DNA of 7,158 nt, taken from an uncultured Hyphomonadaceae bacterium. GTDB taxonomy: Bacteria; Pseudomonadota; Alphaproteobacteria; Caulobacterales; Hyphomonadaceae. A model generated the notes under the pieces. The model did not search any database, was not told the origin of the DNA, and was given only the letters and a program-made list of their open reading frames with translations. Numbering within the stretch: position 1 is the stretch's first letter; the number at the start of each line of letters is the position of its first letter. The DNA lies in the NCBI GenBank assembly GCA_938049795.1, contig CALLCD010000285.1:1-7158 (forward strand), read 5' to 3'. Position numbers and translations under genes: made by a program. This document shows, one piece after another, positions 6,157 through 7,158 of this stretch.

Positions 6157-7158
6157 CTAGGCCAGCCGGTAAATGTCCGGACCCTCTGTGCGCTCACGCA
6201 CCACTTCGCCCCGTCCGATCAGGCAATTGAGATGCGCCAGCGCCTCGCCCGTCGCCAGTCCGATCAGATCCTCCCCGATCTTGCGTCCGAAAATTGCCGG
6301 AAACACATCGACCACACGGCGCGGTTCCTCGCCCAGCCGCTTCTTCAGCCGCACCAGCGCCTTCTCATGCCCATCAATCAAGCCCTGCAAGCGGTCATGC
6401 GCGCCGGTGAACGGCTCATTATGCGCCGGCAACACTAGGACATCCGCCGGCACCGCCTGTTTGAGCCGCGCGCAGCTGTCCATCCAATCGGTCAGCGGAT
6501 CAGCCTCCGGCTCGGTCGGATGCACCGACACATTCGACGAAATCCGCGGCAGCAATTGATCGCCCGAAATCAGCACATTCAGCGCCGGACAATAAAGACA
6601 TGAATGCTCCGGCGAATGGCCATTGCCTGTGATCACCTGCCACGTCTCGCCGCCCATTTCGAACCCGTCGCCATGGCTCAGCCTATGGAAACTGTCCGGC
6701 ATCGTGCTCACCCCCATCCCGAACCGGCCAAACCGTTCGCGATAAGATTGCAGCGCCGTCTCCGGCCAGCCTGCCCGCGTGTAAAACTCAATCGCCGCCT
6801 GCGGGGCCTCGCGCCCCGTATCCGCACACAGCATCCGGCACGTCACATATTCGAGCCGACTGATCCACAGCGCCGCGCCCGTCTTGCGATGCAACCAACC
6901 CGCATTGCCGACATGATCGGGATGCATGTGCGTTACAATCATCCGCTTGAGCGGCCGTCCATCCATCTTGTCCGCCAATATCGTCCGCCACGCCGCTTTG
7001 CCCTCATCGGTCGGCATGCCCGTATCGACCAGCGTCCAGCCATCGCCCTCATCAATCAGCCAGAGATTGATCCAGGCCAGCGAGAACGGCAGCGGCATCC
7101 GCAGCCAATAGATCCCGCGCGCGACCTCCATCACCTCACCGGCCTCGGGCTTGTCGTC
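6157..7158 (-). CDS. MBL-fold metallo-hydrolase with C-terminal winged-helix-like tail (5' end probably outside window)
   Basis: This is a metallo-beta-lactamase-fold hydrolase; the substrate is unknown. Numbering from the GTG at 7134, the metal-binding motif HMHPDH (69-74) supplies His69, His71, Asp73 and His74; His173 in GHSPEH, Asp192 in SGDQLLP and His238 in PAHNEPF complete a two-metal site, so the enzyme should be active. The last 70 residues (after the GHEKALVRLKKRLG helix) resemble the small winged-helix domain found at the C-terminus of LACTB2-like MBL proteins. No signal peptide is visible. The frame stays open upstream of the possible starts at 7134 (GTG) and 7131 (ATG) through to the window edge, reading DDKPEAGEV before MEVARG, and neither start has a properly spaced ribosome site. 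I therefore treat the gene as truncated by the window edge at its 5' end. It is the most upstream gene here, 175 bp before lepB. Confidence 0.88.
   Translation of the reverse strand, partial: DDKPEAGEVMEVARGIYWLRMPLPFSLAWINLWLIDEGDGWTLVDTGMPTDEGKAAWRTILADKMDGRPLKRMIVTHMHPDHVGNAGWLHRKTGAALWISRLEYVTCRMLCADTGREAPQAAIEFYTRAGWPETALQSYRERFGRFGMGVSTMPDSFHRLSHGDGFEMGGETWQVITGNGHSPEHSCLYCPALNVLISGDQLLPRISSNVSVHPTEPEADPLTDWMDSCARLKQAVPADVLVLPAHNEPFTGAHDRLQGLIDGHEKALVRLKKRLGEEPRRVVDVFPAIFGRKIGEDLIGLATGEALAHLNCLIGRGEVVRERTEGPDIYRLA

Noticed and set aside
1..7158. Mobile element, CRISPR array, tRNA or defence system
   Set aside because: No direct-repeat array, terminal inverted repeats, transposase or integrase frame, or tRNA-like cloverleaf was seen; the gene content is housekeeping.

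Overview
The window is about 7.2 kb of GC-rich DNA, apparently chromosomal, with seven protein genes all read from the minus strand. Protein character (an alphaproteobacterial-type DXS, a proteobacterial FPP synthase, a single-span LepB, an MBL hydrolase opening WLRMPLPF) and the gene order xseB-ispA-dxs, common in Alphaproteobacteria, point to an alphaproteobacterium, perhaps of the Maricaulales/Hyphomonadales or Caulobacterales type. That placement is inferred from family knowledge, not from a search.

In transcription order (right to left) the genes are: an MBL-fold hydrolase with a C-terminal winged-helix-like tail, whose 5' end probably lies outside the window; signal peptidase I (lepB), most likely starting at a GTG; a CelD/BcsL-type (FemAB/GNAT-like) acyltransferase; a histidine-phosphatase (phosphoglycerate mutase-like) protein; then a tight trio of xseB (exonuclease VII small subunit), ispA (farnesyl diphosphate synthase) and dxs (1-deoxy-D-xylulose-5-phosphate synthase). 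The trio has gaps of only 22 and 34 bp and is probably one transcript. It pairs the first enzyme of the MEP isoprenoid pathway (DXS) with the prenyl-chain elongating enzyme (IspA), which together supply FPP for undecaprenyl phosphate, quinones and other isoprenoids.

Intergenic space is short; the longest gap is about 175 bp, between the MBL gene and lepB. I see no RNA gene, CRISPR array, insertion sequence or phage gene. Small-scale features worth attention are an 18-codon reading frame with its own Shine-Dalgarno that ends in an ATGA overlap with the phosphatase start, an AT-rich island at the 3' end of ispA with a promoter-like sequence ahead of dxs, a promoter-like element ahead of xseB, a hexamer repeat encoding the acidic N-terminus of LepB, and three small hairpins between genes. 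I found no clear new system: this is mostly housekeeping, with two uncharacterised enzymes (acyltransferase and phosphatase) as the least understood parts.
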